Assembly: GCA_029565395.1 (NCBI GenBank) | Contig: JAKQOG010000140.1 | Coordinates: 1 to 44,131, forward strand | DNA length: 44,131 bases | Reading direction: 5' to 3' | From: Candidatus Hydrogenedentota bacterium | Lineage (GTDB): Bacteria; Hydrogenedentota; Hydrogenedentia; Hydrogenedentales; CAILVY01 | Shown: positions 35,591 to 44,131 of the stretch, piece by piece | How the letters are laid out: every line of letters starts with the position of its first letter | Position numbering within the stretch: position 1 is the stretch's first letter | Translations under genes and position numbers: made by a program | The notes under the pieces: generated by a model | The model's database searches: none | The model's input: the letters and a program-made list of their open reading frames with translations, nothing else | What the model was told of the DNA's origin: nothing

Positions 35591-37138
35591 ATGCATAAGC
35601 ATTCTGGATGTTGTGGTTGCACTCTCGATCCCGTAGGACGGCGCTCATTTCTGGCAGCCATGGGTGGTACCGCCCTGGGAACTGCGGCACTGGCGGGGTG
35701 TGCCACATCCGCCAAGGATCATCTGATGGAGGCCCCACGCGTAAAACCTGCCTTGGCCAAAAAGCCGTTAATTGTGCAACCTGTGCTCTCGTATCAGATT
35801 TGCACTCCCCAGAAAGCAACAAGTTGGCGGCCTTGGGGCGGGTTGAAGACGGAGGCCGATGTTACCCAGGAGATCCAACGGATTGAGGGTGAATTAAGCA
35901 CTTTGGCCAGCCATGCGGAGTTTCCTGTTACTATTCGCCCCCTGGCCAAGGTAACCAATCCGGCGGAAGCCACCCCTTTGCGTGACGGCGATGCGGATGT
36001 CATGCTGATTTATGGGGCGGCGGGTGAATTGGAGCCATTGATTTCACCCAATCGGTACAACCTTGTATTTGTCCGCCACAAATCCGGCCCAGTGTATCTA
36101 TGGTATGAAATCACTCATCCACGCTTGTTGCGCAAGACGGTGGATGAATATGGGCAGCCTGGGCTTTCGCCTGAAGATGTTGTGGTGGATGAATATGCGG
36201 ATGTCCTGTGGCGGTTGCGTTCATTTTTCGCCCTGAAGAATACGATAGGCGCAAAGGTAGTGTGTATCGGCGGGGCGAGTGGATGGGGCGCAGGGGGACA
36301 GCAGGCTCCCCAACTTGCCAAAGACCACTGGAAAATGGATCTGGTTAATTATCCGTACGAAGAACTTGGAAAGCGCATTCTTGCGGCGCGCTCTAATCCG
36401 GCCCGCGTTAAACAAGCGGAAGCGGAGGCGGAGGAATACTTGAAAGATTCCGGCGTGAAACTGGAAACGGATCGGGGGTTCCTGGACCGTGCATTTCTGC
36501 TCACTCAGGTTTTCGAGGAGGTCATGGCTGAGCATGGCACCCACGCCATCACCATCAACAACTGCATGAGCACCATCATGCCCATGTCGGAAACCACAGC
36601 CTGCATGGTGCTGTCATTATTAAATGATGCCGGTGCCATGGCGTTTTGCGAGTCCGACTTCGTCGTTATCCCCTCAGGCGTGTTGCTTCAGAATATCGCG
36701 TCGACACCAGTATTTTTGCAGGACCCTACCTATCCGCATCATGGGATAATGACGGTGGCGCATTGTACCGCACCGCGCAAGATGGACGGAAAGCATTTGG
36801 AAAAAGTCCGGATCATGACCCATTTTGAATCGGATTATGGCGCCGCGCCCAAGGTGGAAATGACTCCCGGAAAGGTAGTGACGGTGATCGATCCCGATTT
36901 TGGCAACAAACGCTGGATCGGATTCAGGGGAAAAACCCTGGAAACACCCTACATGGACATTTGCCGGTCACAGGTGGATATTGCCATCGAAGGAGATCAC
37001 AATGTCCTTGCCCAGGAGATGCGTGGATTTCATCAGATGGTGGCTTACGGCGACCAACTCAAAGAAACAGGGTATGCCCTCCGCAAACTTGGCATTAGTT
37101 GGTTCAACCTGAGCGATAACCGAACCATCGAAGCATAG
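35591..37138 (+). CDS. Tat-exported lipoprotein with L-fucose/L-arabinose isomerase-like fold
   Basis: This is a 515-residue protein if the ATG at 35591 is used (GGAGG ten bases upstream; a GTG at 35585 is also possible). The N-terminus has an unusual MHKHSGCCGC, a twin-arginine signal (GRRSFLAAMG, 16-25) and a lipobox LAGC with C37. It should therefore be folded in the cytoplasm, exported by Tat and lipid-anchored. The body resembles the FucI/AraA fold: a Rossmann-like N-terminal half with IGAKVVCIGGASGWGAG, and a C-terminal half with CMSTIMPMSETTACMVLSLL, FCESDFVVIPSG and VAHCTAPRKMDG. These carry the Glu, Asp and His that in the family hold the catalytic metal. A sugar isomerase outside the cytoplasm is odd. 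It may instead bind sugars or act as an oxidoreductase-like enzyme. Confidence 0.8.
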   Translation: MHKHSGCCGCTLDPVGRRSFLAAMGGTALGTAALAGCATSAKDHLMEAPRVKPALAKKPLIVQPVLSYQICTPQKATSWRPWGGLKTEADVTQEIQRIEGELSTLASHAEFPVTIRPLAKVTNPAEATPLRDGDADVMLIYGAAGELEPLISPNRYNLVFVRHKSGPVYLWYEITHPRLLRKTVDEYGQPGLSPEDVVVDEYADVLWRLRSFFALKNTIGAKVVCIGGASGWGAGGQQAPQLAKDHWKMDLVNYPYEELGKRILAARSNPARVKQAEAEAEEYLKDSGVKLETDRGFLDRAFLLTQVFEEVMAEHGTHAITINNCMSTIMPMSETTACMVLSLLNDAGAMAFCESDFVVIPSGVLLQNIASTPVFLQDPTYPHHGIMTVAHCTAPRKMDGKHLEKVRIMTHFESDYGAAPKVEMTPGKVVTVIDPDFGNKRWIGFRGKTLETPYMDICRSQVDIAIEGDHNVLAQEMRGFHQMVAYGDQLKETGYALRKLGISWFNLSDNRTIEA

Positions 37139-37183
37139 CGCGAAACGAAAGAAGACACGTAATCAAACAAAGGAATATGAAGC

Positions 37184-37213
37184 TGGCGCAGATTCTTTCT
37201 GCGCCACTTTTTT
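37184..37213 (+). terminator. Rho-independent terminator after the isomerase-like gene
   Basis: TGGCGCAGA, a five-base loop and TCTGCGCCA form a nine-base-pair GC-rich stem, followed by C and six T. It lies 46 bp after the stop codon and ends the upstream transcript before proS. Confidence 0.9.
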
Positions 37214-37302
37214 CATAGTGTAGGCATGCCAAGTCAACGTGTGCCGGCGAATGTCCGGATATGCATGAGAAAATGTCCTGATGGAGCAGGAAACCGGTTG
37301 TG

Positions 37303-37311
37303 TGGTAGAAT
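37303..37311 (+). promoter_or_regulatory. Possible extended -10 promoter of proS
   Basis: TGGTAGAAT combines a TGn extension with a five-of-six -10 box, 43 bp before the proS ATG and about 90 bp after the terminator. No good -35 is seen. Confidence 0.45.
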
Positions 37312-37353
37312 TCATTTTCATTTCATGGCATGACAACAGTCTCTGGAGGAATT

Positions 37354-38781
37354 ATGTCGAAAGGCATCACAAAACGGTCGGAAGATTATTCCCAGTGGTA
37401 CATAGACGTAGTGTTAAAGGCGGAGTTGGCTGATTATTCGCCGGTAAAAGGCTGCATGGTGATTCGGCCTAATGGGTATGGCATCTGGGAGCGTATTCAG
37501 CGCAATCTGGACCAGATGTTCAAGGAGACAGGCCATGTGAATGCTTATTTCCCAATGTTTATTCCGGAGAGCTTCATGAAAAAGGAGGCGGAGCACGTGG
37601 AAGGCTTTGCCCCGGAATGCGCGGTGGTCACACATGGCGGCGGGAAAAAACTGGAAGAGCCGTTGTTTATCCGCCCAACCTCCGAAACTATTATTTGGTC
37701 CACGTACAAAAATTGGATCAATTCCTATCGCGATTTGCCTATTCTGATCAATCAGTGGGCCAACGTGTGCCGTTGGGAAATGCGCACGCGGTTGTTTCTC
37801 CGCACCACGGAATTCCTCTGGCAGGAAGGGCACACAGCGCATGCGACGTTCGAGGATGCGGAAGAGGAGGCCTTCAAGATGATTCAGGTGTATCGGCGTT
37901 TCGCGGAAGAGTATATGGCGATGCCGGTGCATGTAGGCAAGAAAACCGAATCCGAAAAATTTGCAGGCGCACTGCATACATATTGCATTGAAGCCATGAT
38001 GCAGGACGGCAAGGCTCTTCAAGCGGGCACCTCGCACCATCTGGGTGAGAATTTTGCCAAAGCATTCGATGTGAAGTTTCAGGACAGTGACAAGGAACTG
38101 AAATACGTTTATGCCACAAGCTGGGGTGTATCCACCCGCCTGGTCGGCGGCATGATTATGACGCACAGCGATGACAAGGGTTTGGTAACCCCGCCGAGGC
38201 TCGCGCCGCTGCCTGTGGTTATTGTTCCTATCTACCGCAATGAAGAAGAGCGTTCACTCGTGGTGAACAAGGCCCGAGAAATTACGCAGGAGTGGGATCC
38301 GCTTTTCTTCAAGATCGATGATCGTGATCAGTACAAGCCCGGATTCAAATTCAACGAATGGGAACTCAAGGGGATCCCAGTACGCTTGGAAATCGGGCCG
38401 CGCGACGTGCAGCAGAACGCCGTGGTGGCCGTGCGCCGCGATACGGGCGAGAAAAAGACACTGCCTGTCGATGGATTATTAGAATGTATGAAGCAACTTC
38501 TGGACGATATTCAACGGAATCTTTATGAGACCGCCAGGAAGCGGATGGATGACGCTACGTATACCGTGGACAGCTACGATGAGTATAAGCAACGTATTGA
38601 AAAGGGCGGTTTCTTCCGCGTATTCCTGGATCACAGAAATCCGGAGGTGGAAAATATTCTTCAGCACGATACGAAATCCACGATACGCTGCATCCCCTTC
38701 GACGCACCGGAAGAGCATGGCCCCTGTATGATTACAGGAAAGCCGTGTTCATATCGAGTCATTGCCGCACAGTCTTATTAA
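37354..38781 (+). CDS. proS: Prolyl-tRNA synthetase, archaeal/eukaryotic type
   Basis: This is a 475-residue class II synthetase. The start at 37354 is chosen because TGGAGGAATT stands directly before it and [16 protein letters not shown] is the usual family start. Motifs: [18 protein letters not shown], motif 2 [20 protein letters not shown] followed by GHTAHAT, and [18 protein letters not shown]. Motif 3 is in [15 protein letters not shown]. The anticodon-binding domain follows. The C-terminal zinc-type domain has cysteines ([19 protein letters not shown]) and ends in a tyrosine, as in archaeal and eukaryotic enzymes. There is no bacterial INS editing domain. This form occurs in a minority of bacterial lineages. 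Confidence 0.96.
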   Translation: MSKGITKRSEDYSQWYIDVVLKAELADYSPVKGCMVIRPNGYGIWERIQRNLDQMFKETGHVNAYFPMFIPESFMKKEAEHVEGFAPECAVVTHGGGKKLEEPLFIRPTSETIIWSTYKNWINSYRDLPILINQWANVCRWEMRTRLFLRTTEFLWQEGHTAHATFEDAEEEAFKMIQVYRRFAEEYMAMPVHVGKKTESEKFAGALHTYCIEAMMQDGKALQAGTSHHLGENFAKAFDVKFQDSDKELKYVYATSWGVSTRLVGGMIMTHSDDKGLVTPPRLAPLPVVIVPIYRNEEERSLVVNKAREITQEWDPLFFKIDDRDQYKPGFKFNEWELKGIPVRLEIGPRDVQQNAVVAVRRDTGEKKTLPVDGLLECMKQLLDDIQRNLYETARKRMDDATYTVDSYDEYKQRIEKGGFFRVFLDHRNPEVENILQHDTKSTIRCIPFDAPEEHGPCMITGKPCSYRVIAAQSY

Positions 38782-38828
38782 TGCTGGCGTTGTTTTATGA
38801 GGGTGAAGCGGGTTTTATGCCCGTGGAG

Positions 38829-38857
38829 TTGATTGTGCCGGAGTGCTCCCCTAGAAT
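38829..38857 (+). promoter_or_regulatory. Sigma-70 promoter of the lipoprotein gene
   Basis: TTGATT (38829-38834) and TAGAAT (38852-38857) are separated by exactly 17 bp. Transcription should begin near 38864, about 29 nt before the GTG start. Confidence 0.6.
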
Positions 38858-38892
38858 GAACGCCAGGTCCAACCAGACAAAGGAGCCATAGT

Positions 38893-39558
38893 GTGCGTTA
38901 TATACTATTTTCAATGCTGTTTTCCCTGGTGATTCTGGGATGTGGCGGTTCGAAAGATTCTAGCGCCAATAAAACCTCCGAAGGTTCCGTGGAACTCGTC
39001 CCTCAGCCAGATAAAACGCCAGACAAGGCAGGGAGCATGAAGGTTGTTTCCATCGAGCCTATTCAAGCGCCGCTGCCACCGTCTGTTTTGCCAAATGGGG
39101 ATTTTAAAGACTGGCCCGAAGGCGAACCTGCGCCCGCAGGATTTCAACCGCCTAACGTTGATTTTTCCTATATTGAAGGGATACCCAGGAATGAGGGCGG
39201 ATTTTCCATAAAACAGACCTGGACCGCCAATGATTTCTCAAAGCCGTCAGAGTGGCGTTTTGGCATTTTTTTGGATGTAAAGCCGAATACCGAATACCAA
39301 TTGGAAATATCCGCGGCAAACGTCGAAGGATCGGATGTGGAGATTATTTTAATGACCGAAACGCCGGAAGGGAAGAGAACGCTTATTGACAATCATTTTC
39401 TTACCTTTTCGGCGGCATCGCCTCAGGAAAAGTACTCAAAAGTTCTCAAGACCACGGACAGCCCCAAGTTGCTCATTATTACTGGGCACGTACAAGACGG
39501 CGAGGTTCCTGCCAGTATTGTTTGGAATCACTGGGCCTTGCGGCCGGTAGGGCAATAA
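38893..39558 (+). CDS. Lipoprotein, hypothetical
   Basis: This is a 221-residue protein with a GTG start behind AAAGGAG. The signal peptide ends in a lipobox (LVILGC, C17), so it is probably lipid-anchored. A low-complexity linker (18-60) is followed by a beta-rich domain starting at VLPNGDFKDWPEG. That opening, Asn-Gly-Asp-Phe-x-x-Trp with a following Pro/Gly pattern, is common at the start of carbohydrate-binding-module-like beta-sandwiches, and FLDVKPNTEYQLEISAANV fits the same fold. Specific ligand unknown. It is convergent with the glycosyltransferase gene 12 bp away. Confidence 0.8.
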   Translation: MRYILFSMLFSLVILGCGGSKDSSANKTSEGSVELVPQPDKTPDKAGSMKVVSIEPIQAPLPPSVLPNGDFKDWPEGEPAPAGFQPPNVDFSYIEGIPRNEGGFSIKQTWTANDFSKPSEWRFGIFLDVKPNTEYQLEISAANVEGSDVEIILMTETPEGKRTLIDNHFLTFSAASPQEKYSKVLKTTDSPKLLIITGHVQDGEVPASIVWNHWALRPVGQ

Positions 39559-39570
39559 ACTGGTTTTTTC

Positions 39571-40842
39571 TCAGGAGGCATCAAGGGGTTTGCGCGCCTT
39601 TATGATTAATTCGCCTCCCAGAATGTATGTATTGTCTTCTATGACGAATCCCAACCGGTCCAGATGTTGTTTCAACCGGTCAAACGTGTAGTGGGTGATG
39701 TGTTCTTCCGCATAACCGGACGGTTTCAAATGCCCGTAGAACCATTCAATCAACGGCCATTGCCAACGGCTATAGTCGGGCGTTCCCAGGATCAATACAC
39801 CGCCGGGTTCCACGCATCGCGCCAGTTCATCAAACAGGGCTTCGCTTTCGGCTACGTGTTCGATCACTTCTGAGGATATTACCGTTTGAAATGCATGGTC
39901 CTTGAATGGCAGGTTGAAGGTGCTGGCCTGGACCAGTTTTCGTCCGGGCCGCCGCATAAACCGCAACTTTCGGATTAAAATGTCCATCCCGACAATTTGT
40001 GGCGCACCGTCCAGAATCTGGGTGGAACCGCATCCGGCATCCAGCACCCGCAAAGCATCACCCAAGTAGTCCAGAATGATGTGATATCGTCTCCGTTGCC
40101 AGTATCGTTGCAGGGGGATGAAGCCATTGAAGGCCCGGCTGTCGTAATCGGCGCTGGCGATGCTATTGCGCAATCTCCACATTTTGAACAGCACCTTGAG
40201 ATAGTCGATGCCAAAACGGATGAGGCGGGCGTGGGTTTTTCCGTGCCGGCGGGGAAGATAGTGAAATGGGATTTCCTTCACCTGGTATCCTTGGCAAAAA
40301 GCCTTTACCAGAATTTCCTGGAGCACGGCGTAACTGTTGAATTCCAGATTTAAGGCGGCAACTGCTTTGCGGCGATACAGCCGGAATCCGCTCGACAGAT
40401 CGTGCACGGGTATATCCAGAATACGCCTAAATACGCGATTCAGAATGCCGCTCAGTATTTTGCGTGACCACGGCATCGCGCCGTACCCCTGTTTCACATA
40501 TCGTGAGGCAATCACAATCTCCGCGCGCTCCCGCATCTCATAGAGATACTTGAGTATTGCGGGATGGTGAGAGAGATCGGCGTCCAGGGTGATGATATAC
40601 GTGGAGGTAATGTCCTCGAACGCGGTTTTTATGGCTCCGCCATATCCCGTGCCCCGTTGCCGGATCACGTGGGCGCCCTGCTGTTGCGCCACGGCTGTCG
40701 TGTCGTCGGTGGAACCCCCATCTATAACGTACACCTCTGCGGGAAGGGCCATTTCCCGGAGCACGGTCCAGATTTGAGGCAACAGCAGCTTTAGATTGTC
40801 CGCCTCATTCAAGCATGGTATGACTACCGCAACGGTTTGCAT
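39571..40842 (-). CDS. GT2 glycosyltransferase fused to SAM-dependent methyltransferase
   Basis: This is a 423-residue two-domain protein; the ATG at 40842 is preceded by GAGGAG. Residues 1 to about 235 form a GT2 domain of the dolichol-phosphate-mannose synthase type: VVIPCLNEADNL, VIDGGSTDDT, the metal-binding TLDADLSHHP and DLSSGFRLYRR. The usual C-terminal membrane helices are absent. Residues about 255-415 form a class I methyltransferase: RVLDAGCGSTQIL (SAM site), VGMDI, STFNLPFKDHAFQTVISSEVIEH and PGGVLILGTPDY. The fusion suggests that one protein both adds and methylates a sugar on a lipid-linked or surface glycan. It lies 49 bp downstream of ruvB, probably in the same transcript. Confidence 0.9.
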   Translation of the reverse strand: MQTVAVVIPCLNEADNLKLLLPQIWTVLREMALPAEVYVIDGGSTDDTTAVAQQQGAHVIRQRGTGYGGAIKTAFEDITSTYIITLDADLSHHPAILKYLYEMRERAEIVIASRYVKQGYGAMPWSRKILSGILNRVFRRILDIPVHDLSSGFRLYRRKAVAALNLEFNSYAVLQEILVKAFCQGYQVKEIPFHYLPRRHGKTHARLIRFGIDYLKVLFKMWRLRNSIASADYDSRAFNGFIPLQRYWQRRRYHIILDYLGDALRVLDAGCGSTQILDGAPQIVGMDILIRKLRFMRRPGRKLVQASTFNLPFKDHAFQTVISSEVIEHVAESEALFDELARCVEPGGVLILGTPDYSRWQWPLIEWFYGHLKPSGYAEEHITHYTFDRLKQHLDRLGFVIEDNTYILGGELIIKARKPLDAS

Positions 40843-40891
40843 GTATGGAACTCCTCACTTCTGGATGTGGTGTAAAACCACCGTGCATATT

Positions 40892-41917
40892 TCAAAACAA
40901 CTCATGTTGCCGATGCCCCTCCGGCAAAGCCAACCCAAAATGCTTATAAGCCAGCGGGGTGGCCATCCTGCCCTGCGGTGTGCGTTTCAAAAATCCAATC
41001 TGGATGAGATACGGTTCATGCACCTCTTCCAGGGTTTGCCGTTCCTCGCCAACCGCCACCGACAATGAGGACAATCCCACGGGACCTCCTGCGAATTTTT
41101 CGATCACTGTTGTGATAATGAGACGGTCCATGTCGTCCAGCCCCAGTTCATCAATGCGCAGCAAACGGAGCGCGGCATCAGCGACTTCGCGGGTGATCAC
41201 CCCGCCGCCTTTCACTTGGGCGAAATCGCGCACCCGCCGCAACAAGCGGTTTGCCACGCGCGCCGTTCCGCGCGATCGTGCGGCGATCTCAAGCGCGCCA
41301 TCGCGTTCCACGGGGACATTCAAAATGCGTGCGGAGCGCAGGAGGATTTGTTCGAGTTCCTGAGGCGAATAAAACTCAAAGCGGCATGTGTCGCCAAATC
41401 GGGCGCGCAAGGGGGGAGTGAGCAATCCGGATCGCGTGGTGGCGCCGATTAGCGTGAAAGGTTTTAGTGCGATTTTCATCGATCGTGCCGTCGGCCCCTT
41501 GCCGAGCATGATGTCCACTTCAAAATCTTCCATGGCGGAATACAGTGTTTCTTCCACGGGATGGTTCAGACGGTGGATTTCATCAATGAACAGAATATCG
41601 AATTCTTCCAGGCTGGTGAGGATTGCCGAGAGATCCGCCTGCCGTTCAATCACCGGCCCGGCGGTCTGTTTGATGTCCACGCCCATTTCATTGGCCAGGA
41701 TGCGTGCCAGTGTGGTTTTCCCCAAACCGGGGGGGCCGCTCAACAAGAGGTGATCCAGCGGCTCCTTTCGCTGTCGGGCCGCTTGAATCGCAATGAGCAG
41801 TTTGTCTTTTAGTGGTTCCTGACCTGGAAAATCCGAGAGCCGTTGTGGACGGATCTGTTCGTCGTACGCGCTGTCGTCTTCCATCGGGGTGGGAATTATA
41901 TTCTCATCGATTGGCAT
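40892..41917 (-). CDS. ruvB: Holliday junction branch migration ATPase RuvB
   Basis: This 341-residue AAA+ helicase drives branch migration with RuvA. Motifs: [18 protein letters not shown], Walker [12 protein letters not shown], Walker [17 protein letters not shown], sensor 1 [20 protein letters not shown], and a winged-helix C-terminal domain ending [22 protein letters not shown]. The ATG (41917) directly abuts the ruvA stop; the ribosome site AAGGGTGA lies inside ruvA. RuvC is not seen in the window. Confidence 0.98.
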   Translation of the reverse strand: MPIDENIIPTPMEDDSAYDEQIRPQRLSDFPGQEPLKDKLLIAIQAARQRKEPLDHLLLSGPPGLGKTTLARILANEMGVDIKQTAGPVIERQADLSAILTSLEEFDILFIDEIHRLNHPVEETLYSAMEDFEVDIMLGKGPTARSMKIALKPFTLIGATTRSGLLTPPLRARFGDTCRFEFYSPQELEQILLRSARILNVPVERDGALEIAARSRGTARVANRLLRRVRDFAQVKGGGVITREVADAALRLLRIDELGLDDMDRLIITTVIEKFAGGPVGLSSLSVAVGEERQTLEEVHEPYLIQIGFLKRTPQGRMATPLAYKHFGLALPEGHRQHELF

Positions 41918-42526
41918 TTACTTCACCCTTGCCAAAGAGCGTAAGGCCGCCCTCACCAATTCTTCGGGCCGCACGTCTGTGCCCAATTCCTTGCGTGCCG
42001 TGGCCGCCGCTTTCTTCGCCTCCGCCGGTGTGCATCCCAGGGAGATCAGCGCTTCATATACATCATCACCTTCCATGGAGGTTTCCGCGGCTTCCGTTTC
42101 ACCGAGAATCGCACTCAACTCCGGCGTTTGCCCAAGTTTCGTCTTCATCTCCAATACTACCCGTTGCGCCAGTTTCTTGCCCAGACCCGGCACGCGCGTA
42201 AACGCCTTGACGTCATTTTCCAGTATGGCGCGCCCGCATTCCGCCACGGACAACACCGAAAGGATGGACAAGGCCGCCTTGGGCCCCACGCCGTTTATGC
42301 TGAGAAACGTGGTGAATAACGCCCGCTCATCCTCGCGCAAAAAACCGAAAATCTTAAACATGTCCTCCCGGATGTGACAATATGTGAGCAGGGTGACTTC
42401 CTGGTTGGGCACAAGCCTCCGGAACACGCTTTCTGGCACGGATACCTCAAACCCGACCCCGCCCACATCCAACGCCACATAGTCCACGGTTTTGGCGGCC
42501 ACCGTCCCTCTCAGAAATGCAAACAT
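41918..42526 (-). CDS. ruvA: Holliday junction DNA-binding protein RuvA
   Basis: This 202-residue tetrameric junction-binding protein has the N-terminal OB fold (MFAFLRGTVAAKTVDYVALDVGGVGFEV), two helix-hairpin-helix motifs (FLSINGVGPKAALSIL and FTRVPGLGKKLAQRVVLEM) and the C-terminal RuvB-binding domain (DVYEALISLGCTPAEAKKAA). The length is usual. The ribosome site is weak (AGGT). It is translated together with ruvB. The divergent neighbour on the right is a J-like gene. Confidence 0.98.
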   Translation of the reverse strand: MFAFLRGTVAAKTVDYVALDVGGVGFEVSVPESVFRRLVPNQEVTLLTYCHIREDMFKIFGFLREDERALFTTFLSINGVGPKAALSILSVLSVAECGRAILENDVKAFTRVPGLGKKLAQRVVLEMKTKLGQTPELSAILGETEAAETSMEGDDVYEALISLGCTPAEAKKAAATARKELGTDVRPEELVRAALRSLARVK

Positions 42527-42693
42527 CGTTTTGTGTTACCTGTTGTCCCTTGTTGTAAAAGCATAACCACAGGGAGATTTTAAAGAAAATGGAACGTTAT
42601 TTCCATAGTCCAGATTTCAGGATTCCAATTTTAGTTTCTTGCGCGGATGGGGGGCGGATTCGTTATGATAGAGATCCATTTGGAGCAAAATCC

Positions 42694-43278
42694 ATGACCG
42701 AAACCGGATATGTTAATTATTTCGAGATACTCGAATTGACCGAGGACTGCAAGCCGGGCGAAGTCCGCAAGGAGTACAAGCGCCGGATGAAGGACCTCGT
42801 GATCGAGATCCATCGGACGAAATTAACCGAGGACAAACGGGACAAATTTCTATTGGACATGGCTCAGCTCAATGCGGCCTTTTATATCCTCCGGGATAAT
42901 GACAAACGGGAACGCTATGTGGCTGACCGAAAGAATGTTATCGGCCTGGAAGAAGAATGGCGGCAAACGGCGGAAACGAATCCAGATAAGGCGGACGCGT
43001 TGCGCAGAAGTTTTGACAGCGCCTTGCGGCATTTCTTATCCACCTATATGGAAGAATTGATGCTGGAGGCAGGCCGTGACCCGGAATGCGTGGAAGCCAG
43101 CAATTGGGATCCGTACCATGAGCGTCATGCCAGCCGTATCCTCCGGCAATATCGCCAACGCCTTTATCATGAAATCCATGAACGGCTCCCTTATTACGAT
43201 GTAACAAAACCTGAAATCAACTGGGAAGAACGCACGCATACCATCGCACGGATGTTGGCGGAGACGGTGCAGTCATGA
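42694..43278 (+). CDS. J-domain-like protein lacking HPD
   Basis: This is a 194-residue soluble protein. The start at 42694 is chosen because GGAG lies eight to nine bases upstream; the frame is open to 42589 without homology. Residues 7-79 follow the J-domain plan: NYFEILELTED, a helix II of EVRKEYKRRMKDL, and helix III MAQLNAAFYILRDNDKRERY. The HPD loop needed to stimulate Hsp70 is replaced by about EIHRT (38-42). The remaining 115 residues are helical and charged. It may be a degenerate J protein with a non-chaperone role. Its TGA overlaps the next start as ATGA. Confidence 0.7.
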   Translation: MTETGYVNYFEILELTEDCKPGEVRKEYKRRMKDLVIEIHRTKLTEDKRDKFLLDMAQLNAAFYILRDNDKRERYVADRKNVIGLEEEWRQTAETNPDKADALRRSFDSALRHFLSTYMEELMLEAGRDPECVEASNWDPYHERHASRILRQYRQRLYHEIHERLPYYDVTKPEINWEERTHTIARMLAETVQS

Positions 43279-44131
43279 GCAAGCGCAAATCCGATACCAA
43301 AGCCCCCGTGCCCCAAGCCACTATTGACGCATGCCTGGCCAATGTCGTTGCAGAAGGCGATGTCGTCAATTTCCGTTTTCTCTTCTTTCCATATTCCCCC
43401 ATCAGGGATGATTCCACGGAAAATATCGATTCCCCAAAATATGCCTATTTGTTTCCGGAAGACGTGGATACCCCTCGTTTCCGTGAGGCTCTGGGGCTTG
43501 TCAAAAATGTGGAAATCCGGTCACACGTAAAGGCGCAACTCCAGAAGAAAGGCCCCGCACAGTTGCCCTCGGAACTGTTGTTGGCGCTCGCCGACAATGC
43601 GGTGCGGCTGGGAAAATACACCTCCGCGGCCCAAGCGTATGAATTGTTGCGCATCCGCCGCCGCATGCAAGACGAGTTTTTCGCACAGGCCGATACGGCG
43701 CTGGACGACAACAATATTCCTCTGGCCGTTCAAGGGTATCTCATCGCCACCGGCCTGACGTATGACTATGCCGCATTTCCAGAACCGCTTCCCGCAGTGC
43801 CCAACTATCAAGTGCGCGCACTGATGCTGCATGCGGAATATCCCAGGCGCCCGGAAGATTGCGTGGCCTTGCAGCCCCCGGAAGTGCACACTCAGTTAGC
43901 GCTTTCCTATCTCCTGCTAGATGCGGAAGCCGCAGCCCGGCTGGAAACCAGGCCCATGGAACAGAAACTAACCTTTCTGGAACGGCTCGTGTATCAGCGG
44001 GATCCCGAATGGAAAACCTTTGTCGAACGGTACAAGGCCGCCTGTGCCCTCGTGGAACAATTCGCGCGCAAGATCGAGCGTGAAGCTAATCGCGCTGAAG
44101 GTGTCAGCAACCTGGTCTCTGAAATCGAAGC
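43275..44131 (+). CDS. Helical hypothetical protein, 3' end outside window
   Basis: An ATG at 43275 overlaps the stop of the J-like gene (ATGA), and the frame stays open for 285 codons to the window edge, so the end is missing. The N-terminus is basic and low-complexity. After that, NVVAEGDVVNFRFLFFPYSP leads into helical stretches such as SELLLALADNAVRLGKYTSA and TQLALSYLLLDAEAAARLE that look like TPR-type helical pairs. No catalytic motif or signal is seen. The family is not recognised. Translational coupling to the J-like protein suggests a shared complex. Confidence 0.75.
   Translation, partial: MSKRKSDTKAPVPQATIDACLANVVAEGDVVNFRFLFFPYSPIRDDSTENIDSPKYAYLFPEDVDTPRFREALGLVKNVEIRSHVKAQLQKKGPAQLPSELLLALADNAVRLGKYTSAAQAYELLRIRRRMQDEFFAQADTALDDNNIPLAVQGYLIATGLTYDYAAFPEPLPAVPNYQVRALMLHAEYPRRPEDCVALQPPEVHTQLALSYLLLDAEAAARLETRPMEQKLTFLERLVYQRDPEWKTFVERYKAACALVEQFARKIEREANRAEGVSNLVSEIE

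Overview
The window is a dense, accessory-rich stretch of a bacterial chromosome of roughly even base composition. It looks like a Gram-negative, saprophytic heterotroph: there are exported glycosidases, lipoproteins, a Tat-exported lipoprotein and RuvAB. Repeated Gfo/Idh/MocA oxidoreductases, xylose-isomerase-like TIM barrels, GH127 and GH2 enzymes and zinc-ribbon membrane proteins recall uncultured, planctomycete-like or Hydrogenedentota-like lineages. That placement is inference from gene content only. No rRNA, tRNA, CRISPR array, phage or insertion sequence was recognised.

Left part (1-9483). A minus-strand block reads from right to left: a PLP-dependent deaminase or desulfhydrase, a secreted GH127 beta-L-arabinofuranosidase, a membrane M28 peptidase, two tandem small paralogous proteins (possibly ATC-hydrolase-like), a Gfo/Idh/MocA oxidoreductase and a secreted glycine-rich protein cut by the window edge. 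A DUF1569 (DinB-like) gene diverges from the block.

Middle part (9484-23447). A BarA-type hybrid histidine kinase comes first, then an HSD10-like SDR. A plus-strand run follows: Gfo/Idh oxidoreductase, secreted GH2 glycosidase and ribose-phosphate pyrophosphokinase. It meets a minus-strand run tail to tail: a small membrane protein, a REC-PAS-GGDEF response regulator, a TIM-barrel epimerase and PdxH. AspRS follows on the plus strand behind a clear promoter.

Right-middle part (23448-31627). This holds a DUF3592-like membrane protein carrying three 19-residue tandem repeats, then a TIM-barrel epimerase coupled to an ABC-2 exporter. A third TIM-barrel epimerase is divergent. A minus-strand ABC ATPase, FtsX/MacB-type permease and DUF3299 protein follow. 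The permease carries a histidine-rich loop, which suggests a metal-linked (Zrg-like) system.

Right part (31628-44131). Two zinc-ribbon membrane proteins are followed by a Tat-exported sugar-isomerase-like lipoprotein, an archaeal-type ProRS after a strong terminator, and a lipoprotein. A GT2-methyltransferase fusion and ruvB/ruvA lie on the minus strand. The window ends with a J-like protein lacking HPD, coupled to a helical protein that runs off the edge.

The best candidates for something undescribed are the 19-residue repeat membrane protein, the His-rich ABC/DUF3299 cluster, the exported sugar-isomerase-like lipoprotein and the HPD-less J-like gene pair.
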